DNA of 55,467 bases from an archaeon (lineage in GTDB: Archaea; Nanobdellota; Nanobdellia; Pacearchaeales; GW2011-AR1), in contig JABHSE010000001.1 of the NCBI GenBank assembly GCA_018697035.1, forward strand, positions 93,653 to 149,119, given 5' to 3'. Of the stretch, positions 40,040 through 49,179 are shown one piece after another. The translations under genes were made by a program, and so were the position numbers. The first letter of the stretch is position 1; each line of letters opens with the position of its first letter. A model generated the notes under the pieces. The model was not told the DNA's origin, did no database searches, and worked only from the letters and a program-made list of their open reading frames with translations.

Positions 40040-40822
40040 TTATTCTTTCCATGCCATTTCGAACATGTATGCTAGAGAGCTTGTGAAAAATGGGGAGTTT
40101 ATCCAGACGCCGTAGTCGTAGTCTTCGTGGACGTTTGTTGGTTTTATTGTGAAGATTAGTTCGGTTCTGTCGGCTACTACGAATCGTGCGTGAATTGGTC
40201 GTGATTTGACTTCGACTCCCAGTTTCTTAGATAGCTTCTTTGCTTCTGTTTCATCGTCGCCAATCATTACTTTTATATCGACTCCTCGTTTCTTTAGCTT
40301 TGCGAATGTTTCTTTGAACATTTTCATTTTCTTTGTTAGTTCGAATGCAGACGAAGTTAGATGGATTGTTCTTGTCGCTGACTCCATGACGGATTTCATT
40401 TGGAGGTATAGGTTTGAACGTCCTTTGATTGATGTTGATAATTCGTGGTTTTTGATTGGTTCGAATCCTGTCTTATGGAGTTCTTTTAGTTCTTTGTATT
40501 CGACTGTGTCTTTTAGTGTAGAAAGTGTTTTGATTTTTTCCTCTGCCTGTGTAGTTGTGTTATTTTTTAGTTTTTCAATTACTACTTCTGGTTTTACTGC
40601 GATATATTTTACTGGTTTGCCTAGTTTTTGGATTACGAAGCCTCGTTTTTCTAGGGATTCTAGGACGTCGTAAGTCCTTGAACGTGGGACGCTTGATATC
40701 TCTGCGATTTCTCCTGCTGAAGATATTCCTTTAGAAAGCAAAGCTAACCATACCTTTGTTTCGTAGATGTTTAGGTCAAAGTATCCTTTCAGTTTTTTTA
40801 TTAATTCTGGTTTTACTATCAT
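40040..40822 (-). CDS. TrmB family transcriptional regulator
   Basis: The protein of about 260 residues has an N-terminal winged helix-turn-helix (DLNIYETKVWLALLSKGISS then AGEIAEISSVPRSRTYDVLE), a coiled linker and a C-terminal phospholipase D-like sugar-sensor region (LYLQMKSVMESATRTIHLTS, KRGVDIKVMIGDDE, HARFVVADRTELIF). TrmB proteins control sugar uptake and metabolism genes in archaea. The start at 40822 lies one base after the stop of a 73-residue gene, so the two are coupled; an upstream in-frame codon would add 14 residues. The effector is unknown. Confidence 0.9.
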   Translation of the reverse strand: MIVKPELIKKLKGYFDLNIYETKVWLALLSKGISSAGEIAEISSVPRSRTYDVLESLEKRGFVIQKLGKPVKYIAVKPEVVIEKLKNNTTTQAEEKIKTLSTLKDTVEYKELKELHKTGFEPIKNHELSTSIKGRSNLYLQMKSVMESATRTIHLTSSAFELTKKMKMFKETFAKLKKRGVDIKVMIGDDETEAKKLSKKLGVEVKSRPIHARFVVADRTELIFTIKPTNVHEDYDYGVWINSPFFTSSLAYMFEMAWKE

Positions 40823-40823
40823 T

Positions 40824-41045
40824 TTAGATTCTACGGCTCCTTGAAAATGTTTTAGATAGATCATCTAGGGTGATTGAAGTCATAGTGCCTATATCTTTTT
40901 CTACTATTTTGTGTTGGTCATTTAATATCTGATGATATAACTGATTGACAAATGCGGCTTCTATTTTGTTAGGTTTCCTACCTTCACAGTATTTGACTAC
41001 AGTGTTTGCTGTTTCTATCAATCCACAATATTTTCCGAATTCCAT
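40824..41045 (-). CDS. small protein upstream of the TrmB regulator
   Basis: The 73-residue protein MEFGKYCGLIETANTVVKYC... is helical, with an Arg-rich end (SKTFSRSRRI). TATA-like sequences (TTTATAAAAG near 41074-41083 and TTATAAAG near 41056-41063) lie upstream. Its stop is one base before the TrmB start. It may be a cofactor or anti-regulator of the TrmB protein, or an unrelated small gene; no family is recognised. Confidence 0.6.
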   Translation of the reverse strand: MEFGKYCGLIETANTVVKYCEGRKPNKIEAAFVNQLYHQILNDQHKIVEKDIGTMTSITLDDLSKTFSRSRRI

Positions 41046-41155
41046 TTTATTACTACTTTATAATAAAAACTTCTTTTATAAAGTTTTGGGTTATGTTGTC
41101 TTTTAATAGGGACTACAATGATAAGGTTTAAGTAGTAAAGGGGTTTTGGTTTTTT

Positions 41156-41641
41156 ATGAATTGGAAAATGTTGGGAGTTTTTTTATTGGGTTTTGGCAGT
41201 TGTGCTGTTATGGTTTTTGGTTTTGGGACTGAGTTGGAGGTTCCGTTTACGGGGTTGGGAGTTGTGAGCTGGGAGTCAGGAGAGATTAGTGCGCCTTCGG
41301 ATTATTTGAGTGAGGAAGATATTGTTGTTTCAGATGATAGGGTAATTCTGCGGATTAAGGGTGTGACGCTTTCGAGTTATGCTGATTCGGGAAGCATGGT
41401 GCCGGTTTTGGATGAGGGGGCTAATGGGATTCGGGTTGTTCCTTTGAGTGAGGATGATATTGAGGTTGGGGATATCGTTAGTTTTCGGATGCTTGGTGTT
41501 TTGGTTGTGCATCGGGTTGTTGAGAAGGGTGTTGATGAGGATGGGATTTATTTTATTGTGAAGGGTGATGCTAATTTGGTTGGGGATGGTAGGATTCGGT
41601 TTAGAGATATTGAATATAAGACTGTGGGGATAATTTATTAA
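41156..41641 (+). CDS. signal peptidase I (S26, archaeal type)
   Basis: The 161-residue protein has an N-terminal membrane helix (MLGVFLLGFGSCAVMVFGFG), SYADSGSMVPVLDEGAN with the catalytic serine in SGSM, DIEVGDIVSFR, VVHRVVEKG with the histidine that replaces lysine in archaeal and ER-type enzymes, and GDAN. It removes signal peptides from exported proteins, of which this window encodes many. A GGTTTAAGTAG box ends 21 bases before the ATG. It converges with the presenilin-like protease gene across a hairpin element. Confidence 0.92.
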   Translation: MNWKMLGVFLLGFGSCAVMVFGFGTELEVPFTGLGVVSWESGEISAPSDYLSEEDIVVSDDRVILRIKGVTLSSYADSGSMVPVLDEGANGIRVVPLSEDDIEVGDIVSFRMLGVLVVHRVVEKGVDEDGIYFIVKGDANLVGDGRIRFRDIEYKTVGIIY

Positions 41642-41731
41642 TTTCAGTGTAAATTTCTTGGTAAAGAATTCTTTATGTACTGGAGTACACATCAGAATTT
41701 TTTACGCTGCGAAATTTCCTACCGAAATTAA
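41638..41731 (+). repeat. gene-end hairpin element, copy 5 (after signal peptidase)
   Basis: The outer arms are TTAATTTC (41638-41645, overlapping the stop codon) and GAAATTAA (41724-41731). GGTAAA and TTTTAC form the middle stem and TGTACT/AGTACA (41676-41681 with 41684-41689) is a perfect inner stem with loop GG. The conserved segment reads ACGCTGCGAAATTTCCT. Confidence 0.72.
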
Positions 41732-41746
41732 AAATTACTTAGAGAT

Positions 41747-42691
41747 TTAAAAAAATAGTTTCCAAACTAATAATCCTGCGAAAATTCCCGTTGTTATATA
41801 GGGCATTGCTGGATATGATTTTCCTTTTTTGGAGAAGACGAAGATTGAGATTAGGCCTGCGAGTGCTCCGAAGATTATGAAGAGGGCTGGAGTGATTGAG
41901 TAGGCTCTCATGAAGACACCGGCTGTGATTATTGGAAAGATGACGTCGCCGCCTCCGAGGATTGCCATGCTGACCTTGAATTTTTTATTTTTGATTGATT
42001 TTGGCATTGTTTTGTTTTTATATTTTGTTTTTATATTTTCGATTTGTTTCTTTACTTTTGTGGAAGCTGAAGGTATCATGAAACCTCCAAATATTTTTAT
42101 TTCTTCCATTTGGAATTTTGCCATTTTTTGCATGATGCCGGATTTCCATACTGCCCATGCGTCGTAGAGTGAGATTAGGATTAGGAGAGCGATGACTGAT
42201 AGGGGTGTTAGGATTGGGACGAACACTGCGGCGATTCCGGGATAGATTAGGAGTTCGGTTGAGTTGTGGATGTAAACATTTGGTTTGAATATTTTTAGAA
42301 AGGCTAGTATGAATGCAACTAGTAGGGCAATTGTTGCTATATTTGTTAGAGTTGTTATTTTTAGAAAGGCATTGATTGTTATTGCTAGGGCTAGAGTTAT
42401 TACTAGGAAGAACCAGGTTCTTATTAGTAATTTCCATTTGTATTTCATTAGAATGAAGATTAAGGCGAAGGCTAGAGCGAAAGAGAATAGTAGAGATAGG
42501 AAGGTTGGGGCTTGTTCGTCTTCTGGGGTTTCGAGTCCGAATGGGAGGTCATTTTGGGTTAGGATTGTTTCTCCTGTTGTTTGGTTTATTTCTGAGGATG
42601 GGGAGTAGGCGTTGATTACGAAGAGTCCTATGAATTGGGTTATTAGGAACATTGAGAGGAGGATTAGGGTTACTGAGGATTTATTCTTCAT
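41747..42691 (-). CDS. presenilin-like A22 intramembrane aspartyl protease
   Basis: The 314-residue protein has about eight to nine membrane segments and both catalytic motifs, LYDAWAV (YD, near residue 172) and LGGGDVIFP (GxGD, near 250), plus YPAMPYITTG corresponding to the PAL motif. It belongs to the archaeal presenilin/signal peptide peptidase homologues that cut membrane helices. Targets might include signal remnants or pilin-like helices in this window, which is inference. The gene has its own start region and faces the signal peptidase gene. Confidence 0.9.
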   Translation of the reverse strand: MKNKSSVTLILLSMFLITQFIGLFVINAYSPSSEINQTTGETILTQNDLPFGLETPEDEQAPTFLSLLFSFALAFALIFILMKYKWKLLIRTWFFLVITLALAITINAFLKITTLTNIATIALLVAFILAFLKIFKPNVYIHNSTELLIYPGIAAVFVPILTPLSVIALLILISLYDAWAVWKSGIMQKMAKFQMEEIKIFGGFMIPSASTKVKKQIENIKTKYKNKTMPKSIKNKKFKVSMAILGGGDVIFPIITAGVFMRAYSITPALFIIFGALAGLISIFVFSKKGKSYPAMPYITTGIFAGLLVWKLFF

Positions 42692-42814
42692 ATTTTTTGT
42701 TGACTGAAGAGGTATATAAGATTTGGGATTTTTATTTTAATGACTATATAATTACAATAATACTTATAAAGTTAAATTTTGTGTGATATTTATTCTGAGG
42801 TGATGCTATGAAAA

Positions 42815-43459
42815 ATGGAAAAGAAAAGTACCTCAAGAAAAGTTGTAGAAGCTGCGGCTACATCTCTTGCTGCTGCTGCGACGATTTTCGGGTGTGCTTC
42901 CAATGATATTTATAATAATCCTTCCTTTCAGAGATATGTGGCTGATGAGCAGCCTCAAAAAAAGATATCTTATTTTTTAGATGAAGAAGTGTTTGGGAAG
43001 TATGATTTTCATAAGGTTAAAGATTCTGATGGAGATATTACCTATCTTGTTTCTGCTAGAGGTGATCCTAAGCTTCAATTTTCTGAAGAAGTTCTTAGTA
43101 AGAGTGAAAAAATAAAATCTGTTGAAGATTTGGAGGAGATGACCAAGCATCAGCGTCTTACGGTAGGGCAGGTTCATACTCATTATAATGATGAGGCTAA
43201 TATAGATTATGTTATTTTATGGACCTATGAACCACTTTCTCCTAATTTGTTGGGCTCATCAGATGTTCAAGTTTTGAAGTATGATAGACTCGATGGAGTT
43301 GTTAAGGTTGGGTTTGGTAATAACTTTAAGATTTTGGAAGAAGGCGGCGGTGGTGCTGCTGGTGCTGGAGCTGGTGCTGGAGCAGGTGCTGGTGGTGCTG
43401 GAGCTGGTGCTGGAGCTGCAGGTGCTGGTGGTGGAAGTGGGGGGTCTGTTGGAGGATAA
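42815..43459 (+). CDS. putative lipoprotein with Gly-Ala tail
   Basis: The 214-residue protein has a short basic start, a hydrophobic stretch and a lipobox-like IFGCASND, so the cysteine near residue 27 may carry lipid. A domain of about 145 residues follows (YFLDEEVFGKYDFHKVKD, TVGQVHTHYNDEANIDYVIL), then a Gly-Ala-rich tail of about 35 residues ending GGSGGSVGG. The design matches the protein at 8511. GAGGTGAT stands about 10 bases before ATG 42815. The next gene starts 1 base after its stop, so both are probably one transcript. Confidence 0.75.
   Translation: MEKKSTSRKVVEAAATSLAAAATIFGCASNDIYNNPSFQRYVADEQPQKKISYFLDEEVFGKYDFHKVKDSDGDITYLVSARGDPKLQFSEEVLSKSEKIKSVEDLEEMTKHQRLTVGQVHTHYNDEANIDYVILWTYEPLSPNLLGSSDVQVLKYDRLDGVVKVGFGNNFKILEEGGGGAAGAGAGAGAGAGGAGAGAGAAGAGGGSGGSVGG
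43350..43455 (+). repeat. Gly-Ala-coding repeat in the second lipoprotein gene
   Basis: Units of GGTGCT, GGAGCT and GGAGCA alternate irregularly, as in the array at 8541-8640. Synonymous third positions vary and Gly-Gly or Ala-Ala steps interrupt the pattern. Confidence 0.8.
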
Positions 43460-43460
43460 A

Positions 43461-46256
43461 ATGAATAAGAAATTTTTTATTTTTATTTTGAGTGTTGTTT
43501 TTTTGAGTGTCGTTAGTGCGGCTGTTAGTGAATATAATTATTTTAAGTTGGGTGAGCTAGATGCGAATACTAACTTAATTGAGACAGCAACTAGTGTTAG
43601 TGGAGTTACAATTAAGGGTTTTATTTGCTCGGATAGTGCTTGTTCTGGGAGTCTTGGAGATTTGTGGGGCGGTGAACTTTATGCTCCTGGTAATGGCTTG
43701 AATCTTGTTTACCCTACAACTTTACAGTCTTCCTACGGTTATGGTTTTTATTTGTATAAAGATGGTTATGTGCCGTATTGGGTTAAGGGCGTTACTTGGT
43801 ATGGGACCGGGATTGTACCTACTGTTAATAGGTATCCAGCTAAGAAACAAAATTGTATTGCGGATATTTCCATAAAAGATTTTTCTGAGAAGGCTGGGAG
43901 TTTGTCTTTCGATGTCGAGGTTGAAGCCCCCATTGTTGATAAGTCTGGTTCTATGTATCTTCCTTCCGAAGTTTCTTCTCACATGAAGACTTTAGTTGAT
44001 ATTGATGTCGAAATTAAGGATGATAAAGGGAAGGTTATTTGGAGTGATAGTGATAGTAAGACTGTAGATTATTCGGGAAGTGAGAGAGTTTCTTTTTCGA
44101 CTAACCTTGCTCATGGGGATTATACCTTGATTGCTTCTAGCAGTTCTGGTAATGAGGCTCAGTGTTTGGCGTATACTGTGGATTCGGATGATGTGACGTT
44201 TAATGTTTATGATAATGACAAGGATGATGACGGGTATAGCGAGGATGTTGATTGTGATGATTTGGATGCTAGTGTTTGGCAACTGTTGAGTGGGTATGTT
44301 GATAGTGATTTTGATAGTTATGGTGTTAATCCTGGTGTCGATGTTTGTTCTGGAGCTAGTTTGCCTTCGGGTTATAGTGTTAATAATAATGATTGTGATG
44401 ATAATGATGCGAATGTTTGGCAATTTTTGAGTGGGTATCGGGATTTTGATGGCGACGGGAAAAGTGCTGGGCCTGCTGAGAGTGTTTGTTCTGGAGCTAG
44501 TTTGCCTTCGGGTTTTGAGGGTGTTGATGATAAGGATTGTGATGATAATGATATTAGTGTTTGGCAGTTGTTGAAAGGGTATTTTGATGGAGATGGAGAT
44601 GATTATGGTGTTGACCCTGAAGTTGATGTTTGTTCTGGAGCTAGTTTGTTCGGTTCTTATGCTTCGGTTAGTTGGGATTGTGATGACGGTAATTATAATG
44701 TGAATCCTGGTGTTCTGGAAGTTTGTGGTGATGGAGTTGATAATGATTGCGATGGTTATATTGATGAGGGCTGTAATTCTGTCCCTTCAGTTTTTGCTTC
44801 GGGTAATCCATTAAGTGGAATTTTTCCTTTGGTTGTTTCGTTTAGTTGTCAGGGTACAGGAGGAGATGGGAACTTAGAATATTCTTGGGACTTTGATAAT
44901 GGGGATATGAGTGATGTTCAAAATCCGACGTATACTTATTTGTATGCTGGGGATTTTAGTGCGGAGTGTACTGTTAGCGACGAGGATGGAGATAAGGTTT
45001 CTGCTTCTGTTGATGTGAAAGTTGGGATGCAGAGTTTAGAGATTGTTGAGGTGGTTTGCTTTGATGAGGTTATTGAGGGGCATAATCAGAGTTGTAGTGT
45101 TTATGTTGAGGACTCTTTGAGTGCTGGAGCTGGTGGTGTGAATGTAGATATTTTTTATTCTGATGGTAGTGATTTTGGAAGTTGTTTGACTGATGGTATT
45201 TCAGGTGCTTGTGGTGTTAAGGATTTGCAAGGAGTTGTTGGTGCTTTTGAAATTTATGCTGTTGCATCTAAGGCTGGGTATTTTAGCGATGATTCTAAGA
45301 GTTTGAAATTCGGTTATGATGTTTTGAAGGAGAAGTATGATATTATTAATTTGGCTGTTTATAGTGACTCTAATTTTAGCGACGAGGATTATGATTTTTT
45401 CAGGGGAGAAGGTTTGTTTGTGAAGTTTGGTGTCGAGGATATGTTTGGTTCTTCTGTGAGTGCTGATTTGATTTCGAATGTGAGTTTGGTTAGTTCGGTT
45501 GCTGGAGGACGTGTTGTTCTTGAGAGAGTTGATAAGGTTGGTAATTATTATTATTATAAATTGATTCCTGTTCCTGTGACTCATGATTTTATTGGGGATA
45601 GTACTGTGTTTGCTTTTGTGTTTGATTTGGTTGAGAGTGCGGGTGGACAGGAAGAGGTTTCTTTGATAATTAGAAATAATGTGCCTGTTATTTTTCCTAG
45701 TATACCATCGCAGGATGTTGATGAAGGTAATGATATTAGTTTGAATCTGAGTTTGTATGAAAGTGATGTTGAAGACTCTGGGGACGATTTGCAGTGGGAG
45801 GTGGTTTCGTTTGAGAGTGGTGTTGATGTTAATGTAGTTGGAAAGAGTTTGTTTATCGACGGTAAGGATGATGGTAAATGGGAAGTTGTTTTAAGGTTGT
45901 TTGATTTGGATGGAGATTATGATGAGCAGGTTTTGAGTGTTGATGTTGAAGATGACTCGGATGATGACCCTGATTGTTCGCCGAACTGGGATTGTTCGAT
46001 TTGGAATGTTTGCTATGGAGGCTTTGAGGAGAGGATTTGTATTGATAGTGAGGGATGCGGAAGTAGTTCAGGTAAGCCTTTAGAGACTCGTAGTTGTTCT
46101 GATAGTATTTTTGGGACTAATTCTGAAGATGTGATTTCTTTCGATGCTTCGAGTGTTGATGAAGATGGGTTTTCTATTTGGTTGATGCTTATTGGGATAT
46201 TGTTGCTTTTGATTTTGTTGATTTTGTTGTTGCTTTTTCTTTTGAGGGGTAGATAA
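43461..46256 (+). CDS. giant surface protein with MopE-type repeats, PKD domain and anchor
   Basis: The 931-residue protein starts MNKKFFIFILSVVFLSVVSA (signal peptide). About residues 250-440 hold four MopE-type units with WQLLSGY or WQFLSGY, DFDSYGVNP, DVCSGASLPSG and DCDD, likely metal-binding. A PKD domain (EYSWDFDNGDMSDVQNPTYT) follows near 470, then Ig-like domains, and a thrombospondin-like Cys block near 840 (NWDCSIWNVCYGGFEERICI). The C-terminal membrane helix ends LLRGR. I start at 43461, since GGAGGATAAA lies right before it and the frame further upstream runs through the lipoprotein gene. It is an adhesion or S-layer-like protein. Confidence 0.82.
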   Translation: MNKKFFIFILSVVFLSVVSAAVSEYNYFKLGELDANTNLIETATSVSGVTIKGFICSDSACSGSLGDLWGGELYAPGNGLNLVYPTTLQSSYGYGFYLYKDGYVPYWVKGVTWYGTGIVPTVNRYPAKKQNCIADISIKDFSEKAGSLSFDVEVEAPIVDKSGSMYLPSEVSSHMKTLVDIDVEIKDDKGKVIWSDSDSKTVDYSGSERVSFSTNLAHGDYTLIASSSSGNEAQCLAYTVDSDDVTFNVYDNDKDDDGYSEDVDCDDLDASVWQLLSGYVDSDFDSYGVNPGVDVCSGASLPSGYSVNNNDCDDNDANVWQFLSGYRDFDGDGKSAGPAESVCSGASLPSGFEGVDDKDCDDNDISVWQLLKGYFDGDGDDYGVDPEVDVCSGASLFGSYASVSWDCDDGNYNVNPGVLEVCGDGVDNDCDGYIDEGCNSVPSVFASGNPLSGIFPLVVSFSCQGTGGDGNLEYSWDFDNGDMSDVQNPTYTYLYAGDFSAECTVSDEDGDKVSASVDVKVGMQSLEIVEVVCFDEVIEGHNQSCSVYVEDSLSAGAGGVNVDIFYSDGSDFGSCLTDGISGACGVKDLQGVVGAFEIYAVASKAGYFSDDSKSLKFGYDVLKEKYDIINLAVYSDSNFSDEDYDFFRGEGLFVKFGVEDMFGSSVSADLISNVSLVSSVAGGRVVLERVDKVGNYYYYKLIPVPVTHDFIGDSTVFAFVFDLVESAGGQEEVSLIIRNNVPVIFPSIPSQDVDEGNDISLNLSLYESDVEDSGDDLQWEVVSFESGVDVNVVGKSLFIDGKDDGKWEVVLRLFDLDGDYDEQVLSVDVEDDSDDDPDCSPNWDCSIWNVCYGGFEERICIDSEGCGSSSGKPLETRSCSDSIFGTNSEDVISFDASSVDEDGFSIWLMLIGILLLLILLILLLLFLLRGR

Positions 46257-46288
46257 ATTTTATAAAATGGTTCTTGTTGGTAGATAGC

Positions 46289-46489
46289 ATGGATAGTATG
46301 CCAATAGATAAGATTCATTTTGAAAAGTTTTTATCCATTGAGGATGTTCGTAAAGAATCGGGTTTGGATGGTAGGTTGCCAGAGATGTGGGAAGATGATA
46401 AATTGTTTGAAGTTGGAAATTATTATTTGATGCGTAATAAGGATGGTAGTGCTTTTGGATATAGATTAGGTTCTATTCATTATTCTTAA
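46289..46489 (+). CDS. small protein of unknown function
   Basis: The 66-residue protein MDSMPIDKIHFEKFLSIEDV... is soluble-looking with a Trp-Asp-Asp-rich middle and ends GYRLGSIHYS. A TTTTATAAAA box (46258-46267) ends about 21 bases before ATG 46289, fitting the leaderless pattern; an ATG 15 bases upstream is also in frame. It converges with the aCPSF1 gene with only 5 bases between stops. No family is recognised. Confidence 0.6.
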   Translation: MDSMPIDKIHFEKFLSIEDVRKESGLDGRLPEMWEDDKLFEVGNYYLMRNKDGSAFGYRLGSIHYS

Positions 46490-46494
46490 TTAAA

Positions 46495-48384
46495 TTATCT
46501 TAATCTTATTGTTTCGAGATTTTTAGGGACAGTGGTTTCGATTCGTTGAGATTTGTAGATTGAAGATGCTAGGTCTAGGCACTTTGATTGTTCGCCGTGG
46601 TTGATTATAGCTCGTCTTGGTTTTGGGTTGATGTTGTTTACGAATGCCATGAGCTCGTTTCGTGAGGAGTGTCCGGAGAATCCGTCCATCGAAATTACTT
46701 TTAATTTGATTTGTGCGAGTTCCATTTTTCCATTTACCTCGAATTTTACTTCCTTTGCTCCTTCTTTGATTTGTCGTCCGACTCCTCCAGCTGGTTGATA
46801 ACATGAAAGACAGAGACCGTTATTTGGTGAATCTGCAAACTCTCTAAGGTATTCAACTGCTGCTCCGCCTACGAGCATCCCTGATGTTGCTAGGATTATA
46901 CAGGGGCCACCTTCGATTACGTTTTTTCGTTCTTGTGGTGAGCCGACTTGAGAGAAAATTTCTGAGGTGAATGGGTTATTGTCTGCGAAGATGTTTGCTC
47001 TAAGTGCGTTGGATAGGAAGTCTGGGTATGCTGTGTGGATTGCGTTGATGTCCCATATCATTCCATCTATGTAGATTGGGACTTTCGGGACTTTTCCTGA
47101 GCGCATTGCGTCTTCTAGGATTAGCATTTTCTCCTGAGCGTGACCTGTTCCTAGTTCTGGTAATAAGACTTTTCCTCCGCCTTGTATTACGTCGTTGATG
47201 AATGTTAGGAGTTCTTCTTCGGAGTTTTTTCGTGATGGGTAGTTATTGTCTCTACCTCCGTATGTTGCCTCTAGTTGTAATGTTTCTAGTCGTGGAAAAT
47301 ATGTGGCTGCGGCCTCGAGGGCTCGGGATTTTCCGAATTTTATATCGCCAGAGTAGAGGTAATTATGTAGACCGTTTCCGATGTTGAAGTGAATCATCGA
47401 GGAGCCTAGTGTGTGGCCTGCGTTGTACATTGTGATTCGGATGTCTGGTGTGATGTCGGTGACTTCTTGGTAGTTTAGTGTGATTGAGTGTTTGACCATG
47501 CTTCGGATGTCTGTTGACTTGAAGAGTGGGGCTGCGGCCTGTTTGTAGGCTACTCCTATGAAGTCTAGTGCCATTAGGGCTGAGATGTCTCGTGTTGGGG
47601 CTGTCATGTATACTGGTCCTTTGTAGCCCATTTTGTACAAGTAAGGGATTAATCCTGAATGGTCGAGATGTGCGTGGGATAGGATTACTGCGTCTATTGC
47701 TTCGAGGTCGAGTTCTGGTGCTTCAAGGTATGGGTATTTGTTTTTGCCGCTTGAGGATACGTCGACTCCGCAGTCTATTAGGACTTTTGATATTGGGGTT
47801 TGCATTAGAAAGCATGAACGGCCTACCTGTCTACCGCCGCCTAGAGCGGTTATTCTGACCCATTCTTCCATCTTATCTGGATTCCATTCTTTGTATATTT
47901 TCTCGCCTATGTCGTTTAGGAATTTTTTACGGTAAGAATTATCCATATAAAGAACTTCTCTGATTTTATCTGTGATTTTGGATTTGATTGCGGCTGATCT
48001 TTGAACTTGGGGTGTCCAATACGTGTTGATTTTTACTTCTCTTAATAGTGAGCCACCTTTTCCTATTGCTAATCCGGGTTTTTTTGTTTCGATTATTACA
48101 ATACTTCTTTGTGGGTCGAAGATTACTCTCTCTATTTCGGCTTCGCGTGGAATTATTTGTCTTATTTTTTGTTCGGTCTCTTCCTGAGAGAGAAGAATTT
48201 TTTTGTCGGCTCGAAGCTCGAGTCTTTTTTTGATCGTGTTTACGATTTCCTTGACTTTAGAGTCGCCGTTTTTGAAGAATGCTGTGTCTGTTGTGTAGAC
48301 TACTATGTTTGCTCCTTCGAATATTGTTGAGCCTACTACACCTCTCGGTAGTTGTTCTTCGATTGTTTTTAGAATGTCTGCCAT
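46495..48384 (-). CDS. aCPSF1 (KH-domain beta-CASP ribonuclease, transcription terminator factor)
   Basis: The 629-residue protein has N-terminal KH domains (about residues 1-140, with LAIGKGGSLLREVK), a metallo-beta-lactamase core with SHAHLDHSG near residue 235, GHTLGSSMIHF, and the beta-CASP part with HSSRNELMAFV and NHGEQSKC near the end. In archaea aCPSF1 (FttA) cuts nascent RNA at U-rich sites and ends transcription. It lies 13 bases after the proteasome beta gene, an order kept in several archaeal lineages. The U-rich RNA ends and hairpins of this window would be natural substrates, which is inference. Confidence 0.95.
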   Translation of the reverse strand: MADILKTIEEQLPRGVVGSTIFEGANIVVYTTDTAFFKNGDSKVKEIVNTIKKRLELRADKKILLSQEETEQKIRQIIPREAEIERVIFDPQRSIVIIETKKPGLAIGKGGSLLREVKINTYWTPQVQRSAAIKSKITDKIREVLYMDNSYRKKFLNDIGEKIYKEWNPDKMEEWVRITALGGGRQVGRSCFLMQTPISKVLIDCGVDVSSSGKNKYPYLEAPELDLEAIDAVILSHAHLDHSGLIPYLYKMGYKGPVYMTAPTRDISALMALDFIGVAYKQAAAPLFKSTDIRSMVKHSITLNYQEVTDITPDIRITMYNAGHTLGSSMIHFNIGNGLHNYLYSGDIKFGKSRALEAAATYFPRLETLQLEATYGGRDNNYPSRKNSEEELLTFINDVIQGGGKVLLPELGTGHAQEKMLILEDAMRSGKVPKVPIYIDGMIWDINAIHTAYPDFLSNALRANIFADNNPFTSEIFSQVGSPQERKNVIEGGPCIILATSGMLVGGAAVEYLREFADSPNNGLCLSCYQPAGGVGRQIKEGAKEVKFEVNGKMELAQIKLKVISMDGFSGHSSRNELMAFVNNINPKPRRAIINHGEQSKCLDLASSIYKSQRIETTVPKNLETIRLR

Positions 48385-48397
48385 TTGAATTTGATAA

Positions 48398-49060
48398 TTA
48401 ATTATGTTCTTTGTACACTGTCTCTACTTTTTGTTTTGCGACGTGTTTTATGCCGTCTTTTGTGATTGTGAAAACGTCTATGCCACATCCTGATGCTGTG
48501 TCTCTTTGAGATGAAGATTTTATTCCTTCTATTGCTAATTCTACTCCCTGTTCGATAGTTAGATTTTCCTTATATTGTCTTTCTAAGAGTCCCCATATGT
48601 ATTGCATTCCGCTTCCTGATGCGTCGTAATCTGTGACTTGTACGATTGCTCCATCCGGTCCGATATTATATAGACTTGTCTTTCCACTTGTGTCTACTCC
48701 TGCTACTAGGTTTCCTACTATTGAAGGGATCATGGATGGTCTCCTTATTGTTTGGAATTTCATTGTTGCGATGAAGTTGACGGATTCCTTTACTGTTGGT
48801 CTTTTCCTATCCTTTAATTCTTTGATTTTGAGTTGTGCTCCGATTAGTTTGTGGTTTACTTGTGCATCAGAGACTGTACCTGCCATTGACATTATTAGAT
48901 AGTCGTTTATTTTGTGGGTTTTTTGGAAATTTTTGTCTGCTACGAGTTGTCCGCCCATGGTTACTTTTTTGTCTGATGCCATTACTACTCCGTCTTTACA
49001 GACTATTCCCACTAAACTTGTTCCTGTCGCTAATATATTTTTTTTCAAATCTTCGTCCAT
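48398..49060 (-). CDS. psmB: proteasome beta subunit
   Basis: The 220-residue protein has a short propeptide (13 residues, ending ATG) before the catalytic Thr14 in TSLVGIVCKDGVVMASDKK, where Asp and Lys of the active site are also seen. YDASGSGMQYIWG and TASGCGIDVFTI are typical of archaeal beta subunits. It forms the 20S core with an alpha subunit encoded elsewhere and degrades unfolded proteins. It is the first gene of a two-gene unit with aCPSF1. Confidence 0.96.
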   Translation of the reverse strand: MDEDLKKNILATGTSLVGIVCKDGVVMASDKKVTMGGQLVADKNFQKTHKINDYLIMSMAGTVSDAQVNHKLIGAQLKIKELKDRKRPTVKESVNFIATMKFQTIRRPSMIPSIVGNLVAGVDTSGKTSLYNIGPDGAIVQVTDYDASGSGMQYIWGLLERQYKENLTIEQGVELAIEGIKSSSQRDTASGCGIDVFTITKDGIKHVAKQKVETVYKEHN

Positions 49061-49179
49061 CTTATAATTTAGAATTACTTCTAGAATTTATGATATTTTG
49101 AGGATTTTTTTATTTATAAGTTTTTGGGTGGCGGGTTGGTGTGTGTAAGTTTTATAAGGGAGAATTGTATTGGGGAGTT

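Noticed and set aside
43281-43460. Longer start for the giant surface protein
   Set aside because: The upstream part is the lipoprotein gene read in another frame; GGAGG and a signal peptide place the start at 43461.
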